Shown: positions 43,950-54,436, counted from the first letter of the stretch. The stretch is DNA of 59,289 nucleotides from Herminiimonas sp. CN (GCF_000622895.1 NZ_AVCC01000010.1:1-59289), one strand, 5' to 3'. Numbers and translations: made by a program. The notes: generated by a model not told the origin, from the letters alone.

Positions 43950-45182
43950 ATGCGTATCAGTACCCAATCGTTTTACGAACAAAGCCAGACTGCGATTAAC
44001 TCACAACAGAGCAACATGTTGCGCGTACAGCAGAAGATCGGTGCGATGACTAAGATCCTGGCGCCGTCGGATGATCCGCTCGGCTCCACCCGTGCACTTG
44101 CCGTTTCGCAATCGATTGCGCTCAATACGCAGTACTCAGCCAGCCGCAGCCAGGCGACCCAGACGCTGTCGCTGGAAGAGAACGCGCTGCAAAGCGTCAC
44201 ATCCATTTTGCAAAACATCAAGAGCCTGGTGGTGCAGGCTGGCAACGGCACGATGGCGGATGCCGACCGGGCCACCATTGCGACCACGCTGCAAAGCAAT
44301 TTGGCGCAGCTGCAGGGCCTGGCCAATACCGATGACGGCAACGGGCAGTTTTTGTTTGCCGGCTTCAAGAGCGGCAGTGCGCCATTCGTCACCCAGGCGG
44401 GTGGCAGCATTCAGTATGCCGGCGACCAGGGACAGCGTTTGATGCAGGTCGACGTGTCGCGGCAGATGGCCGCCAGCGACGATGGCCGCAGCATTTTTCA
44501 GACGGTGCAGAATGGGGCGGGCTACGTTGCCGCATCCAACGCTGCCAACATTGTCAATGGCGGCACTGGCGTGTTCAGTGCGGTCGCGGTGGTAGATCCG
44601 ACCGATGCCAATTATGGCAAGGATTTCGTCATCAGTTTTCCTGCCGCCACTCCTGGCATGTATCAGGTGGATACCGCGGATGTGCCGCCAGTCTCGATAG
44701 TCCCTGCCACTGCATATACTGCCGGTAATCCAATCCAGTTCGGCGGCTTGCAAATCAGCATCAGCGGTACGCCGGCAGCCGGCGATTCATTTTCTGTCGC
44801 GACCGCCAAAAATGCCGGCACCGATATGTTCGGCGCAATCAGCGATATCATTACCGCGCTAAAAAAACCGCTCGATACCGGCAGCGATCCCAACCGCGCG
44901 CAATTGCTCAATGCGCTTAGCACCGGCAACAAGAAAATCACCAATGCGCACGACAACGTGCTGACGGTGCGTTCGTCGATCGGTTCGCGCCTGCAGGAGC
45001 TCGATAGCCTCAATACCACGGGCGACAGCCGCACTCTGTACAACAAGAGCTATCTGTCGGACTTGCAGGACCTGGACTACAACAGTGCGATCTCCGAGTT
45101 TTATCAGCGCCAGACCGCATTGCAGGCGACCCAGCAAGTATTCGTGAAAACCCAGAAAATTTCCTTGCTTAATTATTTGTAA
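43950..45182 (+). CDS. flgL: Hook-filament junction protein 3, FlgL (HAP3)
   Basis: A 410-residue flagellin-like junction protein. The N-terminus has MRISTQSFYEQSQTAINSQQ and KILAPSDDPLGSTRALA. The C-terminus has SDLQDLDYNSAISEFYQRQT and ALQATQQVFVKTQKISLLNY. It is 30 bases after flgK and ends the flg operon; a terminator follows. Confidence 0.97.
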   Translation: MRISTQSFYEQSQTAINSQQSNMLRVQQKIGAMTKILAPSDDPLGSTRALAVSQSIALNTQYSASRSQATQTLSLEENALQSVTSILQNIKSLVVQAGNGTMADADRATIATTLQSNLAQLQGLANTDDGNGQFLFAGFKSGSAPFVTQAGGSIQYAGDQGQRLMQVDVSRQMAASDDGRSIFQTVQNGAGYVAASNAANIVNGGTGVFSAVAVVDPTDANYGKDFVISFPAATPGMYQVDTADVPPVSIVPATAYTAGNPIQFGGLQISISGTPAAGDSFSVATAKNAGTDMFGAISDIITALKKPLDTGSDPNRAQLLNALSTGNKKITNAHDNVLTVRSSIGSRLQELDSLNTTGDSRTLYNKSYLSDLQDLDYNSAISEFYQRQTALQATQQVFVKTQKISLLNYL

Positions 45183-45204
45183 ATGACACAATAAGCCGGA
45201 GATG

Positions 45205-45239
45205 AAAAAAGACACAGTGAATTTCACTGTGCTTTTTTT
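45205..45239. terminator. Bidirectional rho-independent terminator
   Basis: CACAGTG (45,213-45,219), AATTT, CACTGTG (45,225-45,231), with six A before and seven T after the stem. It follows flgL and also faces the fliR end. The rest of 45,240-45,422 is AT-rich without a gene. Confidence 0.85.
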
Positions 45240-45422
45240 CTGTTTTGCGGCAACAGTAACGGCCAACCGAGCATAAAATATACTGGTTAATGTATTTTTT
45301 ATGTTCGCTTAATATCATTGTGGTGATTCTGCTATTTTTCTACATACCCCGGTAATAAACGATTATTTTGGGTTTATGACAAGAGCATTTTCCTGGCGCG
45401 GAGCAGTAGCGCGATAGCCTGA

Positions 45423-46217
45423 TTATGGACGTAGCGCCTGTATCACCTGCAGCATGCTAGTCATGACAGCAGCGAATTGCTGCTCCAGAAACGGCCCCAG
45501 ATGCGGCAACTGCAGGCGCAGCATGGCAATGCCTACCAGTAGCGTCACCGGAAAACCGATGGAAAAAATGCTGAGTTGCGGCGAGGCGCGATTCAGAATG
45601 CCCATCGCCAGATTTATCGTCAGTAATGTAGTCACCAGCGGCAGGGCCAACATCAGTCCTGTCGAGAAAATTTGACTGGCTGACAATACCAGCAGCATCC
45701 AGCCATTGGCCGCCAGCGGGGCATTGGCGATCGGCAGCACCTGAAAGCTCTCGACCAGCATCGCAATTACCATCAGATGCATATCGAATGCCATAAAAAT
45801 CAGCATTGCCAGCATGTTGAGCAGGCGCGCCAGCACCATGGTCTGGCCGCCGCTGGTAGGGTCGAAGAAGGAGGCGAACGACAGGCCCATCTGCAAGCCA
45901 ATGTATTCGCCCGCGGCCTGGACTGCGGTGAATACCAGGCGCATCGAAAACCCCATTGCCACGCCGATCAGCACTTGCTGGGTGATTATCCAGATTCCTG
46001 GCAGCGAAACTACCGGCACCGCAGGCAGCGGACCGAGAGTGGGGCCGATGACAATTGCAAGCAGCGCCGCCAGTCCTACCTTGACGTGGCGTGGCACCCG
46101 CGATTCGCCAAAGATCGGAGCTGTGCTGATGAGGGCCAGCATGCGCACGAACGGCCACAGAAACATCACCAGCCAGACGCTGAGCTGGTCTGAGGTGACC
46201 GAAAAAACCGGAGGCAT
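45423..46217 (-). CDS. fliR: Flagellar export gate protein FliR
   Basis: A 264-residue membrane protein of the export gate, with about six hydrophobic segments. Conserved landmarks include FVRMLALISTAPIFGESRVP and MGLSFASFFDPTSGGQTMV. ATG at 46,215-46,217 overlaps the fliQ stop as TAATG, which decides the start. It is the last gene of the minus-strand fli operon. Confidence 0.96.
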   Translation of the reverse strand: MPPVFSVTSDQLSVWLVMFLWPFVRMLALISTAPIFGESRVPRHVKVGLAALLAIVIGPTLGPLPAVPVVSLPGIWIITQQVLIGVAMGFSMRLVFTAVQAAGEYIGLQMGLSFASFFDPTSGGQTMVLARLLNMLAMLIFMAFDMHLMVIAMLVESFQVLPIANAPLAANGWMLLVLSASQIFSTGLMLALPLVTTLLTINLAMGILNRASPQLSIFSIGFPVTLLVGIAMLRLQLPHLGPFLEQQFAAVMTSMLQVIQALRP

Positions 46218-46486
46218 TAGCCGACCAGTTGCGGGATGCTGGAGAACAGTTGCCGCATGTAGTCGAGGATCGTATTCAGCATCCACGGGCCGGCGATCAC
46301 CAGCGTGGCGAACACCGCCAGCAGCTTGGGAATGAACGACAGCGTCATTTCATTGATCTGGGTAGCGGCCTGAAACAGGCTGATGATCAAGCCCGTGATG
46401 AGCGCCACCAGCAGCAGCGGCGCAGCCAGCATCAGCGACACCTTCATTGCCTGGTAGCCCAATGCCATTACCGATTCGGGAGTCAT
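46217..46486 (-). CDS. fliQ: Flagellar export gate protein FliQ
   Basis: An 89-residue membrane protein with two hydrophobic helices (MLAAPLLLVALITGLIISLF and LLAVFATLVIAGPWML) and the linking QAATQINEMTLSFIPK, all characteristic of FliQ. It is separated from fliP by 143 bases holding no recognised gene. Confidence 0.96.
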   Translation of the reverse strand: MTPESVMALGYQAMKVSLMLAAPLLLVALITGLIISLFQAATQINEMTLSFIPKLLAVFATLVIAGPWMLNTILDYMRQLFSSIPQLVG

Positions 46487-46629
46487 GCTGTCATTCCATT
46501 TTCAAATCAAACGTGCGCTTTGGTGCCGGTTGTGCCTTGCTTGAGCAATGTCTGCGAATCCTGTCCGCCATCCTGCACGATGTAGGCACAGAATCGGAGC
46601 ATCGGGGGTAGGGAAACATCCGTGCGCAG

Positions 46630-47397
46630 CTAGGTAAAAAAGCTCTGTGCCAGCGCACCGACCAGTAGCTGCCAGCCGTCCACCAGCACGAACAGCATCA
46701 GCTTGAACGGCAGTGAAATGGTTGCGGGCGGCACCATCATCATACCCATCGACATCAGTACGCTGGCCACCACCAGGTCAACGATCAGAAATGGGATGAA
46801 TATCGTGAAACCGATCTGGAACGCAGTTTTCAGTTCGCTGATAATGAACGACGGCACCAGAATCCGCAGCGACACATCTTCCGGACCCTGCATTTGCGGC
46901 GTATTGGCCAGGCGTGCAAACAATGCCAGATCGGCCTCGCGGGTTTGTTTCAGCATGAATTGCTTGAGCGGCGCAACGCCGCGATCGAGCGCCTGTTCGG
47001 CACTGATCTTGTTGTTCGAAAATGGCTGATAGGCATCGCTGTACACCTTGTCGAATACCGGCGACATGATGAAAAAGGTCAGGAACAGCGCCAGGCCGAC
47101 AAGGATCTGATTTGGCGGCGAGGACTGGGTGCCGATTGCCGAGCGCAACAGTCCCAATACGATCAGGATACGGGTAAAGCTGGTCATCGTCAGCAGCAGT
47201 GCCGGCAGGAACGATAACGAGGTCAGCAGCAACAGCGTCTGGACGCTGAGCGACCAGGTCTGGCTGCCACCCGCCCCCGGCGTGCTGATAATGCCGGGCA
47301 AGCCCTGCGCCGACGCCAGCAGCGGCAACGCTGTCAATAGCAGTGTAGTAAGGCGCAGCAGGTTGCTGCAGCCTGGAAAAGCAGGGCGCCGGCGCAT
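46630..47397 (-). CDS. fliP: Flagellar export gate protein FliP
   Basis: A 255-residue membrane protein with a cleavable signal ([14 protein letters not shown]). The conserved core has [19 protein letters not shown] and a [20 protein letters not shown] segment. The C-terminal [17 protein letters not shown], then [16 protein letters not shown], are also standard. ATG at 47,395-47,397 overlaps the fliO stop by one base. Confidence 0.97.
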   Translation of the reverse strand: MRRRPAFPGCSNLLRLTTLLLTALPLLASAQGLPGIISTPGAGGSQTWSLSVQTLLLLTSLSFLPALLLTMTSFTRILIVLGLLRSAIGTQSSPPNQILVGLALFLTFFIMSPVFDKVYSDAYQPFSNNKISAEQALDRGVAPLKQFMLKQTREADLALFARLANTPQMQGPEDVSLRILVPSFIISELKTAFQIGFTIFIPFLIVDLVVASVLMSMGMMMVPPATISLPFKLMLFVLVDGWQLLVGALAQSFFT

Positions 47398-47852
47398 CAG
47401 TCTGAACGTCGCAGTTTGGTGATGGACTCACGCAGTTTGAGCGAAAAGGCGCTGGCAGCGGCGATGCCGGGAACCGGCGCCGTGTCCGCCGGTAGTTCTT
47501 CGGCCGGCATTGTATGCAAAGAGCGAATCTGGCCCGGTGTAACACCGAGCACCAGCCATGAGGCGCCGATCTCCACCACCACGACACGCTCGCGCTGGCC
47601 GACCATGGTGCTGGCAACCACCTTGACCAGACGGCCGCTGGCATGTCGCTGCAGGCCCAAGCGGCGCACCGCCCAGGCGCACAGAAAAATGAGCGCCAGT
47701 ACGGCGACCATGCCGAGGCCGGCCTGCAATAGTGCGGCTGCGCCCAGCGCCGGCATCGGAGCCGGCGCAGCAGGTGCAACGGTTGGCAGGATGGCGTTGG
47801 CCGGCAGCGCAACCACTGCCGGCAGCAGTCCGGGCAGGTAACGCACTTTCAT
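47397..47852 (-). CDS. fliO: Flagellar export accessory protein FliO
   Basis: A 151-residue protein with a signal-like N-terminus, one strong membrane segment ([19 protein letters not shown]) and a cytoplasmic FliO domain ([20 protein letters not shown] and [11 protein letters not shown]). It helps FliP ring assembly. It overlaps fliN by four bases. Confidence 0.92.
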   Translation of the reverse strand: MKVRYLPGLLPAVVALPANAILPTVAPAAPAPMPALGAAALLQAGLGMVAVLALIFLCAWAVRRLGLQRHASGRLVKVVASTMVGQRERVVVVEIGASWLVLGVTPGQIRSLHTMPAEELPADTAPVPGIAAASAFSLKLRESITKLRRSD

Positions 47853-48286
47853 CGATTCAGTTTGTGAATGCGTTCGGACGGCGTGATGATGTCAGTCAGG
47901 CGGATGCCGAATTTTTCGTTCACCACCACCACTTCGCCTTGCGCAATCAGATAGCCGTTGATCAGGACATCCATCGGCTCACCCGCCAGGCCGTCCAGTT
48001 CGACCACCGAGCCCTGGGATAGCTGCAGCAGGTTCTTGATGGTGATCCGGGTATGTCCCAATTCGGCGGTCAGCTGTACCGGCACATCCAGAATCAGGTC
48101 AATGTCAGCTTTGGCTATGCCCGCGTTATCATTGTTGAGTGGCTGAAAGACATTGGCTTTGGCAGCATTCTGGGTACTCTCAGCGTTGCTGGGAACGGGC
48201 TGGGTGGCAGCTGTCTGTGCGGCGAGCGCGCTAGCCCAATCGTCCTCAATATCGCTGGTTTGGTCCGGTGTGTTATCGTCACTCAT
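47849..48286 (-). CDS. fliN: Flagellar motor switch protein FliN
   Basis: A 145-residue C-ring protein. The N-terminal 60 residues are acidic and disordered. The SpoA domain has DLILDVPVQLTAELGHTRI, LLQLSQGSVVELDGLAGEP and NGYLIAQGEVVVVNEKFGIR. It overlaps fliM by eight bases. Confidence 0.97.
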   Translation of the reverse strand: MSDDNTPDQTSDIEDDWASALAAQTAATQPVPSNAESTQNAAKANVFQPLNNDNAGIAKADIDLILDVPVQLTAELGHTRITIKNLLQLSQGSVVELDGLAGEPMDVLINGYLIAQGEVVVVNEKFGIRLTDIITPSERIHKLNR

Positions 48287-49283
48287 TGTCGCTTCCCTTG
48301 CTTAAATCGCCGTCCTGGTGATTGATCATTTTTTGTACCCGCAACGCGTATCGGCCGTTGGAAGTGCCGTAACCGCATTCCATCACCGGTATGCCATCGA
48401 TTTTGGCGATAATCGTTTCCGGCATCTCGATCGGCAGTACGTCGCCGACTTGCAGTTTTAGTAATTGGCCGATAGTCGATGGAATTGTCAAAAACTCGGC
48501 TTTGAGATCGACATCGGCACATTGCACCTGTTGCGACAATTGTTTGACCCAGCGCTTGTCGACTTCGATCTCGTCCTGCAGGGGATTCGACAGAAGGTCG
48601 CGAATCGGCTCGATCATCGAGTAGGGAATGCAGACGTGCAGCGCGCCACCGATCGGGCCGAATTCAATATGGAATGTGGTATTGACCACGATCTCGTTGA
48701 GCGCCACGATATTTGCCAGTTTGGCGTGCATCTCGGCGCGGACATATTCGAATTCGAGCGGATACAAAGGCTCCCAGGCACTGCCGTAGCTTTCCAGAGC
48801 CAGATTCAGCAGACGCTTGATGATACGTTGTTCGGTATGGGTAAAGTCGCGGCCTTCAACCCGCATGTGAAAGCGGCCATCGCCGCCGAACATATTGTCG
48901 ACCACCAGAAATACCAGCTGTGGATCAAACACGAAGAGCGCGGTGCCGCGCAATGGCTTCATGTGGAGCAGATTGATATTGGCCGGTACCGGCAAGTGGC
49001 GGATGAAGTCGCCGTACTTTTGAATAGTGAGCGCACCGACCGAAATATCGGCGCTGCGACGCATGAAGTTGAGCAGTGTACCGCGCAGGTGCCGGGCAAA
49101 ACGCTCGTTGACGATCTCCAGGGAATGCATGCGGTTACGCACGATACGTTCCTGGGTGCCGAGATTATAGGTTTGCAGACCTTCCGGGGCAGGCGGCGGT
49201 GGAGCGTCGTCGCTAACGTCGCCGGAGACGCCCTGCAGCAGCGCATCTACCTCGTCTTGAGACAGCTGCTGTTCATAAGCCAT
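48279..49283 (-). CDS. fliM: Flagellar motor switch protein FliM
   Basis: A 334-residue C-ring protein that receives CheY-P. The N-terminal CheY-binding motif LSQDEVDALLQGV is intact. The middle domain has QERIVRNRMHSLEIVNERFA, FVFDPQLVFLVVDNMFGG and EQRIIKRLLNLALESY. The C-terminal SpoA domain ends near GRYALRVQKM. The intact binding motif fits the presence of cheY in the window. Confidence 0.97.
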   Translation of the reverse strand: MAYEQQLSQDEVDALLQGVSGDVSDDAPPPPAPEGLQTYNLGTQERIVRNRMHSLEIVNERFARHLRGTLLNFMRRSADISVGALTIQKYGDFIRHLPVPANINLLHMKPLRGTALFVFDPQLVFLVVDNMFGGDGRFHMRVEGRDFTHTEQRIIKRLLNLALESYGSAWEPLYPLEFEYVRAEMHAKLANIVALNEIVVNTTFHIEFGPIGGALHVCIPYSMIEPIRDLLSNPLQDEIEVDKRWVKQLSQQVQCADVDLKAEFLTIPSTIGQLLKLQVGDVLPIEMPETIIAKIDGIPVMECGYGTSNGRYALRVQKMINHQDGDLSKGSDNE

Positions 49284-49317
49284 TGATGGATCTCATTCTG
49301 GAAGCTGGGGAACGGAT

Positions 49318-49797
49318 TTACTGCAGCACGAAGGCGGTAAACACCACGTCAGTTATTTGCTGAGGTATCTGACTGGGGGAAAACGGCTTGTTCAATGTCT
49401 TCAGAATCTCGGTCGCCAACTGGTTTTTGTCGTCTTGAGTGCTCAGCGACTCCGGCTTGCGGTTTGATAGCAGCATCAGGACGCGGCTGCGCGCTTCCGG
49501 CAAATACTGGGTTACCTGCTCCTGAGATTTGGCGTTGCTAACCTTCAGCGTCACTCCGATATGCAGGAAACGAGGGCGCCCCTCCGACTGCAGGTTCACG
49601 GTAAATGGCTCCATCGCAATAAAAATCGGTACTTCGGCCACGGCTGCCGAGGCGCTGGCGGCCTGGTGCCCGGTTCTGCTATTGCCGAGGTAAAAGGCAA
49701 AAAGAGCTACTGCTATAACCGCTACCGTTGCTCCCAAGGCGACGCCGAGCATGCGGCTTTTGGGAGCATTGACTTTAGTGGAGGTAATTGTAGCCAT
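49318..49797 (-). CDS. fliL: Flagellar basal body protein FliL
   Basis: A 159-residue protein with one membrane helix (GVALGATVAVIAVALFAFYL) and a periplasmic FliL domain (IFIAMEPFTVNLQSEGRPRF, EARSRVLMLLSNRKPESLS). It supports stators. AGGAAA precedes ATG 49,797. It is the first gene after a 286-base gap below fliK. Confidence 0.95.
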   Translation of the reverse strand: MATITSTKVNAPKSRMLGVALGATVAVIAVALFAFYLGNSRTGHQAASASAAVAEVPIFIAMEPFTVNLQSEGRPRFLHIGVTLKVSNAKSQEQVTQYLPEARSRVLMLLSNRKPESLSTQDDKNQLATEILKTLNKPFSPSQIPQQITDVVFTAFVLQ

Positions 49798-50083
49798 GAT
49801 TTTCCTGCATGAAATTCGAGCGTCTATTCTTGGTTAAAAAGACGCTGAACCATCTGTTGATAAAAAGGGATAAACCGGTCCAACTCCGGCATTTGCTGTG
49901 CCCGTGCCATGCCGTGCGGCCCTATGCCGGAGGTTGCGCATGTGCTTGTTCCGTCTGTACAGATGGAGGCAAATCCGCAATGCCGGCCAGGATTACACAA
50001 AATCAAAAATGGTGTGCGTGACGGCGCGCCGGTTCAGGCTGAGTCTACTGCATACTGCATCGCTCCCCTACGTTCATGCCCGG
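49798..50083. other. Non-coding gap between fliL and fliK
   Basis: No gene is supported. It holds AGCGTCT (49,819-49,825) and AGACGCT (49,840-49,846), a seven-base inverted repeat with a 14-base loop just upstream of fliL. This may be a separate promoter or leader for fliLMNOPQR; no clear promoter was seen. Confidence 0.4.
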
Positions 50084-51619
50084 TCAGGCAAAAGTGTCGA
50101 CCTGATTGCGGTTGCCAGTGCTGGGCGCCGCCGCCGCAGGCAAGCCGAGATCGGCTACCGGGTTCGCCGCACTGACACTGTCGGTACGGTATCTGGGTTG
50201 GCCGGACTGGTTGGCCTGATCCTGCGCAAATGCCCCTTGCTGCTGGGTATCCGCACTTACCGATGTATTGCCCAGGCTGATGCCGTTGTCAGCCAGGCTG
50301 GTCCGTAATTGCGGCAATGCAGCCTCGACTGCCGCCCGCACCGATGGATGTGCCGATACAAACAGTGCCTCGGCCTGATGGTTGTTAATGGTCAATGTGA
50401 CTTTCAATGGTCCCAGACCGGCCGGGTTGAGTTGCAGTTCCGCTACCTGGTGGTTGGCATTGCCCATCCATACCATCTGCTTGCCAAGCGCATCACCCCA
50501 GTCGCTGCTGCCTATCGGTGGTGTCAGCGGCAGGCTGGCCGGTGCTGTCGCAGTCTGCTGGGCTGCAACGACGGGTGGCTGGTGCAGCTGGTTGGCCGCA
50601 TTGGCGGGCATCGCGATACCGGAGTCGGACTGGTCGGCAGTTGCCGTGCTTCCTGTGGTAGCTGCAGCCGCAGTTGCGCTGGAAACTGCGCTGGAAACAT
50701 TTGCCGCCACCGGAGCATCGGCAGGCCGTGACTCTGGCTTTACGCTGAATTTTCCATCCCGATCGCCTGTTGCCGTATCTCCCTGTTTCGATTGCTGGCC
50801 GCTTGAACGGGTATCCGGCATTATCGCTTGATCCGGAATTTTTCCGATCTCCGGCGTGACGGCGCTGCCGGCATCGGCTGTCGCGTTTTTGGTTGGTTGT
50901 GCGGCTTGGGCTGTTTCCTGCCGTCCGGTTGCTGCCAGCGTGATTTGCGGCGCACTCAAACGGGCGGGCGTTTCTGCCGTGGCGCCGGCGTCGCCAATGG
51001 TCGCGGCATTGCTCGCCAACACCGGCGAATCGCCATCCGGTTGCTCGGGTGCCGCCAGTGCAGATTGTCCCTTGGGCAGTGTGCCGGGCATGTCATGCCG
51101 GAACGTAGCCGAGGCAAGTTGCTCCGGGTCGCTCTGGTTAAGCGCCGGCAGCGCGCCTTGCGACAAAAGCTGCTTCGGATCGCTCTGGTTGAGCGCTGGC
51201 AGCGCGCCTTGCGCCGCAAGCTGCTTCGGGTCGCTCTGGCCGGGCGTCGGCAGCGCAGCTTGCGTTGCGCTCAAGTCGATATCGGTCCGCGCTGCGGCGG
51301 TAATCGTGCCGGCCGGGCCGGATGGCGTTGCGTTTGCCGGCACCGGAGCGAGTCGCGGCTCCTGTGCGATAAGGGCCAGAACCAGTGCGGCGGCCGGGTC
51401 CGGCGATTCGGTTTTTTGATCGTCGCTTTTTTTGCTCCGCGGTTGGTGCCGGTCAGCGGTTTTTTCAGGAGCCGTTTCGGTGCCTGCTTGCGAGCGTTCG
51501 AGTACTGCACCAAAACTGTCCGAATTATCCTGGTTTTGACTGTCGCTGCGTCCGGTCTGGCTGGCTGCCGGGGCTGCTGCAGCCTGCGGAGCAACGGGAG
51601 AGGAAAGGATTAAAGTCAT
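50084..51619 (-). CDS. fliK: Hook length control protein FliK
   Basis: A 511-residue molecular ruler. Residues 1 to about 370 are low-complexity (A, P, Q, T, D rich). Three 17-residue tandem copies of the type QGALPALNQSDPKQLLS lie about residues 120-170, a 51-base period near 51,112-51,262. The conserved C-terminal hook domain has VAELQLNPAGLGPLKVTLTI and HPSVRAAVEAALPQLRTSLA. It ends export of hook subunits through FlhB. Confidence 0.95.
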   Translation of the reverse strand: MTLILSSPVAPQAAAAPAASQTGRSDSQNQDNSDSFGAVLERSQAGTETAPEKTADRHQPRSKKSDDQKTESPDPAAALVLALIAQEPRLAPVPANATPSGPAGTITAAARTDIDLSATQAALPTPGQSDPKQLAAQGALPALNQSDPKQLLSQGALPALNQSDPEQLASATFRHDMPGTLPKGQSALAAPEQPDGDSPVLASNAATIGDAGATAETPARLSAPQITLAATGRQETAQAAQPTKNATADAGSAVTPEIGKIPDQAIMPDTRSSGQQSKQGDTATGDRDGKFSVKPESRPADAPVAANVSSAVSSATAAAATTGSTATADQSDSGIAMPANAANQLHQPPVVAAQQTATAPASLPLTPPIGSSDWGDALGKQMVWMGNANHQVAELQLNPAGLGPLKVTLTINNHQAEALFVSAHPSVRAAVEAALPQLRTSLADNGISLGNTSVSADTQQQGAFAQDQANQSGQPRYRTDSVSAANPVADLGLPAAAAPSTGNRNQVDTFA

Positions 51620-51743
51620 GGCATTCCCGAATAATTGTTGATGTTTGGCAAAACGTATTCTACAGATAAAGGCAACAAAAAACCGCGGGGCGCGCCACGC
51701 ACAGCACGACCGTCTGTGATTGCACAGGTGTGCATAGGGTGGC

Positions 51744-52199
51744 TTAGTCGCTTGAAGCAGTCGAGCGCAACTGGAACTGGCGCGCGGTATGCTCGTCGCT
51801 ATCGCGTTGTTCGCGCCGGTTGAGCGTTACCAATTCCTGCTGGCGCACCCGGTCGGCCAGCGTATCGAACGAACTCAGGCGGCGCTTCTGGTTTTGCCAG
51901 TCGGTGCGGCCGTGTCCCAGTTTGACCTTGGCTTGTTCGCTCAATGCGCGTTGCTGCTCGATCGCGCCGTCCAGCGTGCTGATAAAGTTCTGGAAATTGC
52001 GCCACTGCGCGGACGGTACGCCCTGCAGCATCTGCGCCTGCAACTGTTCGTAATACTCTTGCCGGTACTGCAGCAGCATTTCCAGCTTTTCGGCTGCGCT
52101 GGTCAGCGCGCCTTGCAGTTGGCCCAGGCGCCGGGTCGCCTTGTCGGTCTTGTGTTGTGCCAGCTCGATCAGCATGGCTAACGGGAGCGTGTTTGACAT
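51744..52199 (-). CDS. fliJ: Flagellar export chaperone FliJ
   Basis: A 151-residue all-helical coiled-coil protein (KATRRLGQLQGALTSAAEKL, QQRALSEQAKVKLGH, RRLSSFDTLADRVRQQELV), the size and pattern of FliJ. It couples the FliI ATPase to FlhA. It lies directly after fliI. Confidence 0.93.
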   Translation of the reverse strand: MSNTLPLAMLIELAQHKTDKATRRLGQLQGALTSAAEKLEMLLQYRQEYYEQLQAQMLQGVPSAQWRNFQNFISTLDGAIEQQRALSEQAKVKLGHGRTDWQNQKRRLSSFDTLADRVRQQELVTLNRREQRDSDEHTARQFQLRSTASSD

Positions 52200-52227
52200 G
52201 ATGTTCTTTCAGAGCAGTGGACGGCGA

Positions 52228-53661
52228 CTAACCGGCATTGAACAGTGCCTGTAATTGGGAAACGGAAGCCGCGTAATCGGTGCGCTCATGCATTTCCTGC
52301 TGCAGGAACGCTTCAATCGCGGGATACAGCGCAATCGCCTGGTCGAGCTGCAGATCGTGGCCGGCGGCGTAAGCGCCGACGCTGATCAGATCGCGGTTGC
52401 GCTGGTAGCGCGACAACATCTGCTTCAGGCGCCGCACCGCATCGAACTGCGACGGCTCGATCAATGCGGTCATGGCGCGGCTGATCGAGGCTTCGATGTC
52501 GATCGCCGGATAATGACCCGATTCGGCCAGGCTGCGCGACAGCACCACATGGCCGTCCAGAATCGCGCGCGCCGAATCGGCAATCGGGTCCTGCTGATCG
52601 TCGCCCTCGGTCAGCACCGTATAGAACGCGGTAATCGAACCGCCCTTGCCATTGGCGTCGCGCGCACCGTTGCCGGCACGTTCCACCAGCGCCGGCAGTT
52701 TTGCAAACACCGATGGCGGATAGCCCTTGGTGGCGGGCGGCTCGCCCACCGCCAGGGCGATTTCGCGCTGCGCCATTGCGTAGCGGGTCAGCGAATCCAT
52801 GATCAGCAGCACATCCTTGCCCTGATCGCGGAAATACTCGGCCAGGCAGGTTGCGTAGGCAGCGCCCTGCAAGCGCAGCAGGGGCGAGGTGTCGGCCGGC
52901 GCGGCTACGACCACTGCGCGTGCCATGCCTTCCTCCCCCAGCGTGTTGTCGATGAAATCCTTGACCTCGCGGCCGCGCTCGCCGATCAGTCCGACCACGA
53001 TCACTTCCGCGCTGGTATACCGCGCCATCATCCCGAGCAAAACGCTCTTGCCGACCCCTGAGCCGGCAAACAGCCCCATGCGCTGGCCGCGCCCGACCGT
53101 CAGCAGTGCATTGATCGCGCGCACGCCGACATCGAGCACGCTATCGATCGGCGCCCGCGTCAGCGGATTGACCGGCGCTGCGGCAAGCGGTACTTCGCGC
53201 GCGATGTCGAGCGGGCCGCGGCCGTCAAGCGGCCGCCCGGCGGCATCCACCACGCGCCCCAGCATGCCTGCGCCGACCGGCAAGCGTTTGGTGCCGGGTT
53301 CGGCCGCGCTGCCATTGGTGGTGGGGGTTTCAAGCGGATATACGCGCGCGCCCGGCAACAGGCCGGCGACTTCGCTTTGCGGCATCAGGAAGATGCGGTC
53401 GCCGGAAAAGCCGACCACCTCGGCCTCGGTGGTGCGCTGCCCGTAACCGGGCGGCAGTTCAATCAGGCAATCGCTGCCGACCGGCAAGCGCAACCCGACC
53501 GCCTCCAGCACTAGCCCCACCGCGCGCGTCAGCCGGCCGTAGCTGCGGATCGGCATGCAGTGCGCAACACTGGCGCTGGCATTGCGCAGCGCGGCGCGCA
53601 ATGCCAGCAGGTGCGGATTGTCGGCGTCGGCGTCGGCGACAGGGCAGGGGGCGTCAGTCAT
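52228..53661 (-). CDS. fliI: Flagellum-specific ATPase FliI
   Basis: A 477-residue ATPase of the export apparatus. Walker A is GSGVGKS (about residues 200-206). The catalytic part has [20 protein letters not shown], the Walker B-like [18 protein letters not shown] and [15 protein letters not shown]. The C-terminal [14 protein letters not shown] is typical. It overlaps fliH by eight bases. Confidence 0.98.
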   Translation of the reverse strand: MTDAPCPVADADADNPHLLALRAALRNASASVAHCMPIRSYGRLTRAVGLVLEAVGLRLPVGSDCLIELPPGYGQRTTEAEVVGFSGDRIFLMPQSEVAGLLPGARVYPLETPTTNGSAAEPGTKRLPVGAGMLGRVVDAAGRPLDGRGPLDIAREVPLAAAPVNPLTRAPIDSVLDVGVRAINALLTVGRGQRMGLFAGSGVGKSVLLGMMARYTSAEVIVVGLIGERGREVKDFIDNTLGEEGMARAVVVAAPADTSPLLRLQGAAYATCLAEYFRDQGKDVLLIMDSLTRYAMAQREIALAVGEPPATKGYPPSVFAKLPALVERAGNGARDANGKGGSITAFYTVLTEGDDQQDPIADSARAILDGHVVLSRSLAESGHYPAIDIEASISRAMTALIEPSQFDAVRRLKQMLSRYQRNRDLISVGAYAAGHDLQLDQAIALYPAIEAFLQQEMHERTDYAASVSQLQALFNAG

Positions 53662-54436
53662 GTGGCGGTTCCGGCGCTTCAGCAGGCGCCGCTGTGCTGC
53701 GCCCGAGGGCGGCAGCTACCCGTTCCAGGCGTGTTTCCAGCGTTGCGTCCAGCGCGCCGCTGGCGGCATGCACGCGGCAACCGCCGCGCGTAATCGAGAG
53801 ATCGGTGCGGATGCGCCAGCCGGCTGCCTGTAAATCGTCGGCAAGATGTTGCCGCACCAGCGCGGCATCGTCGGCATGCAGCAACAGCCGTGGCGTGCCG
53901 TTCAGCGCCGGTTCCGCATGCAGCAGTTCGCGCACCAGTGCCAGAATCGGTTGCGGTTCGACTGGCAGCGCCTGGCGCACCACCTGGCGCGCAATATCGA
54001 GCGCCAGCGTCAGCACATCGTCGGCGACTTCGCGTTCGGCGGCGCGCAAGGCCGCCGGCAGCGCCAGCATCAGCGTCCGCAGCGCCTGCGCCTGCTCCTG
54101 GGCCATGGTCAGCCCGGCTGCATACCCTTCGCTATGTCCGGCGACAAAACCCTCGCGACGGCCTTCGGCCTCGCCGGCCTGCCGGGCTTCCAGCCGTAGT
54201 CGGGCCAGTTCGGCCTCGTCGATCAGCAGCACCGGCTCCAGCGGCTCGAGTACCGGCTCGGCGGCAGGGGGCGGCGGCGCGAATTCGGGCTCCGGCTCGT
54301 TGAAGGAAGCCATTTCCCAGCGCTGCCAGGCGGTCATCTGCTCTTTCGGCACGCTTCTGCGCGGTGCCATCTGGTAGGTGGCAGGCGAGGGAGCACCGGT
54401 TGGCGGCAGGCCGGGGGGCTTGCTAGACATATGCAT
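53654..54436 (-). CDS. fliH: Flagellar assembly protein FliH
   Basis: A 260-residue regulator of FliI. The N-terminus is proline-rich, then acidic. The helical middle [20 protein letters not shown], with [18 protein letters not shown], carries the GxxxG-type repeats usual in FliH. The C-terminal domain has [20 protein letters not shown]. It overlaps fliG by 14 bases; ATG at 54,430 is an alternative start. Confidence 0.95.
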   Translation of the reverse strand: MHMSSKPPGLPPTGAPSPATYQMAPRRSVPKEQMTAWQRWEMASFNEPEPEFAPPPPAAEPVLEPLEPVLLIDEAELARLRLEARQAGEAEGRREGFVAGHSEGYAAGLTMAQEQAQALRTLMLALPAALRAAEREVADDVLTLALDIARQVVRQALPVEPQPILALVRELLHAEPALNGTPRLLLHADDAALVRQHLADDLQAAGWRIRTDLSITRGGCRVHAASGALDATLETRLERVAAALGRSTAAPAEAPEPPHD

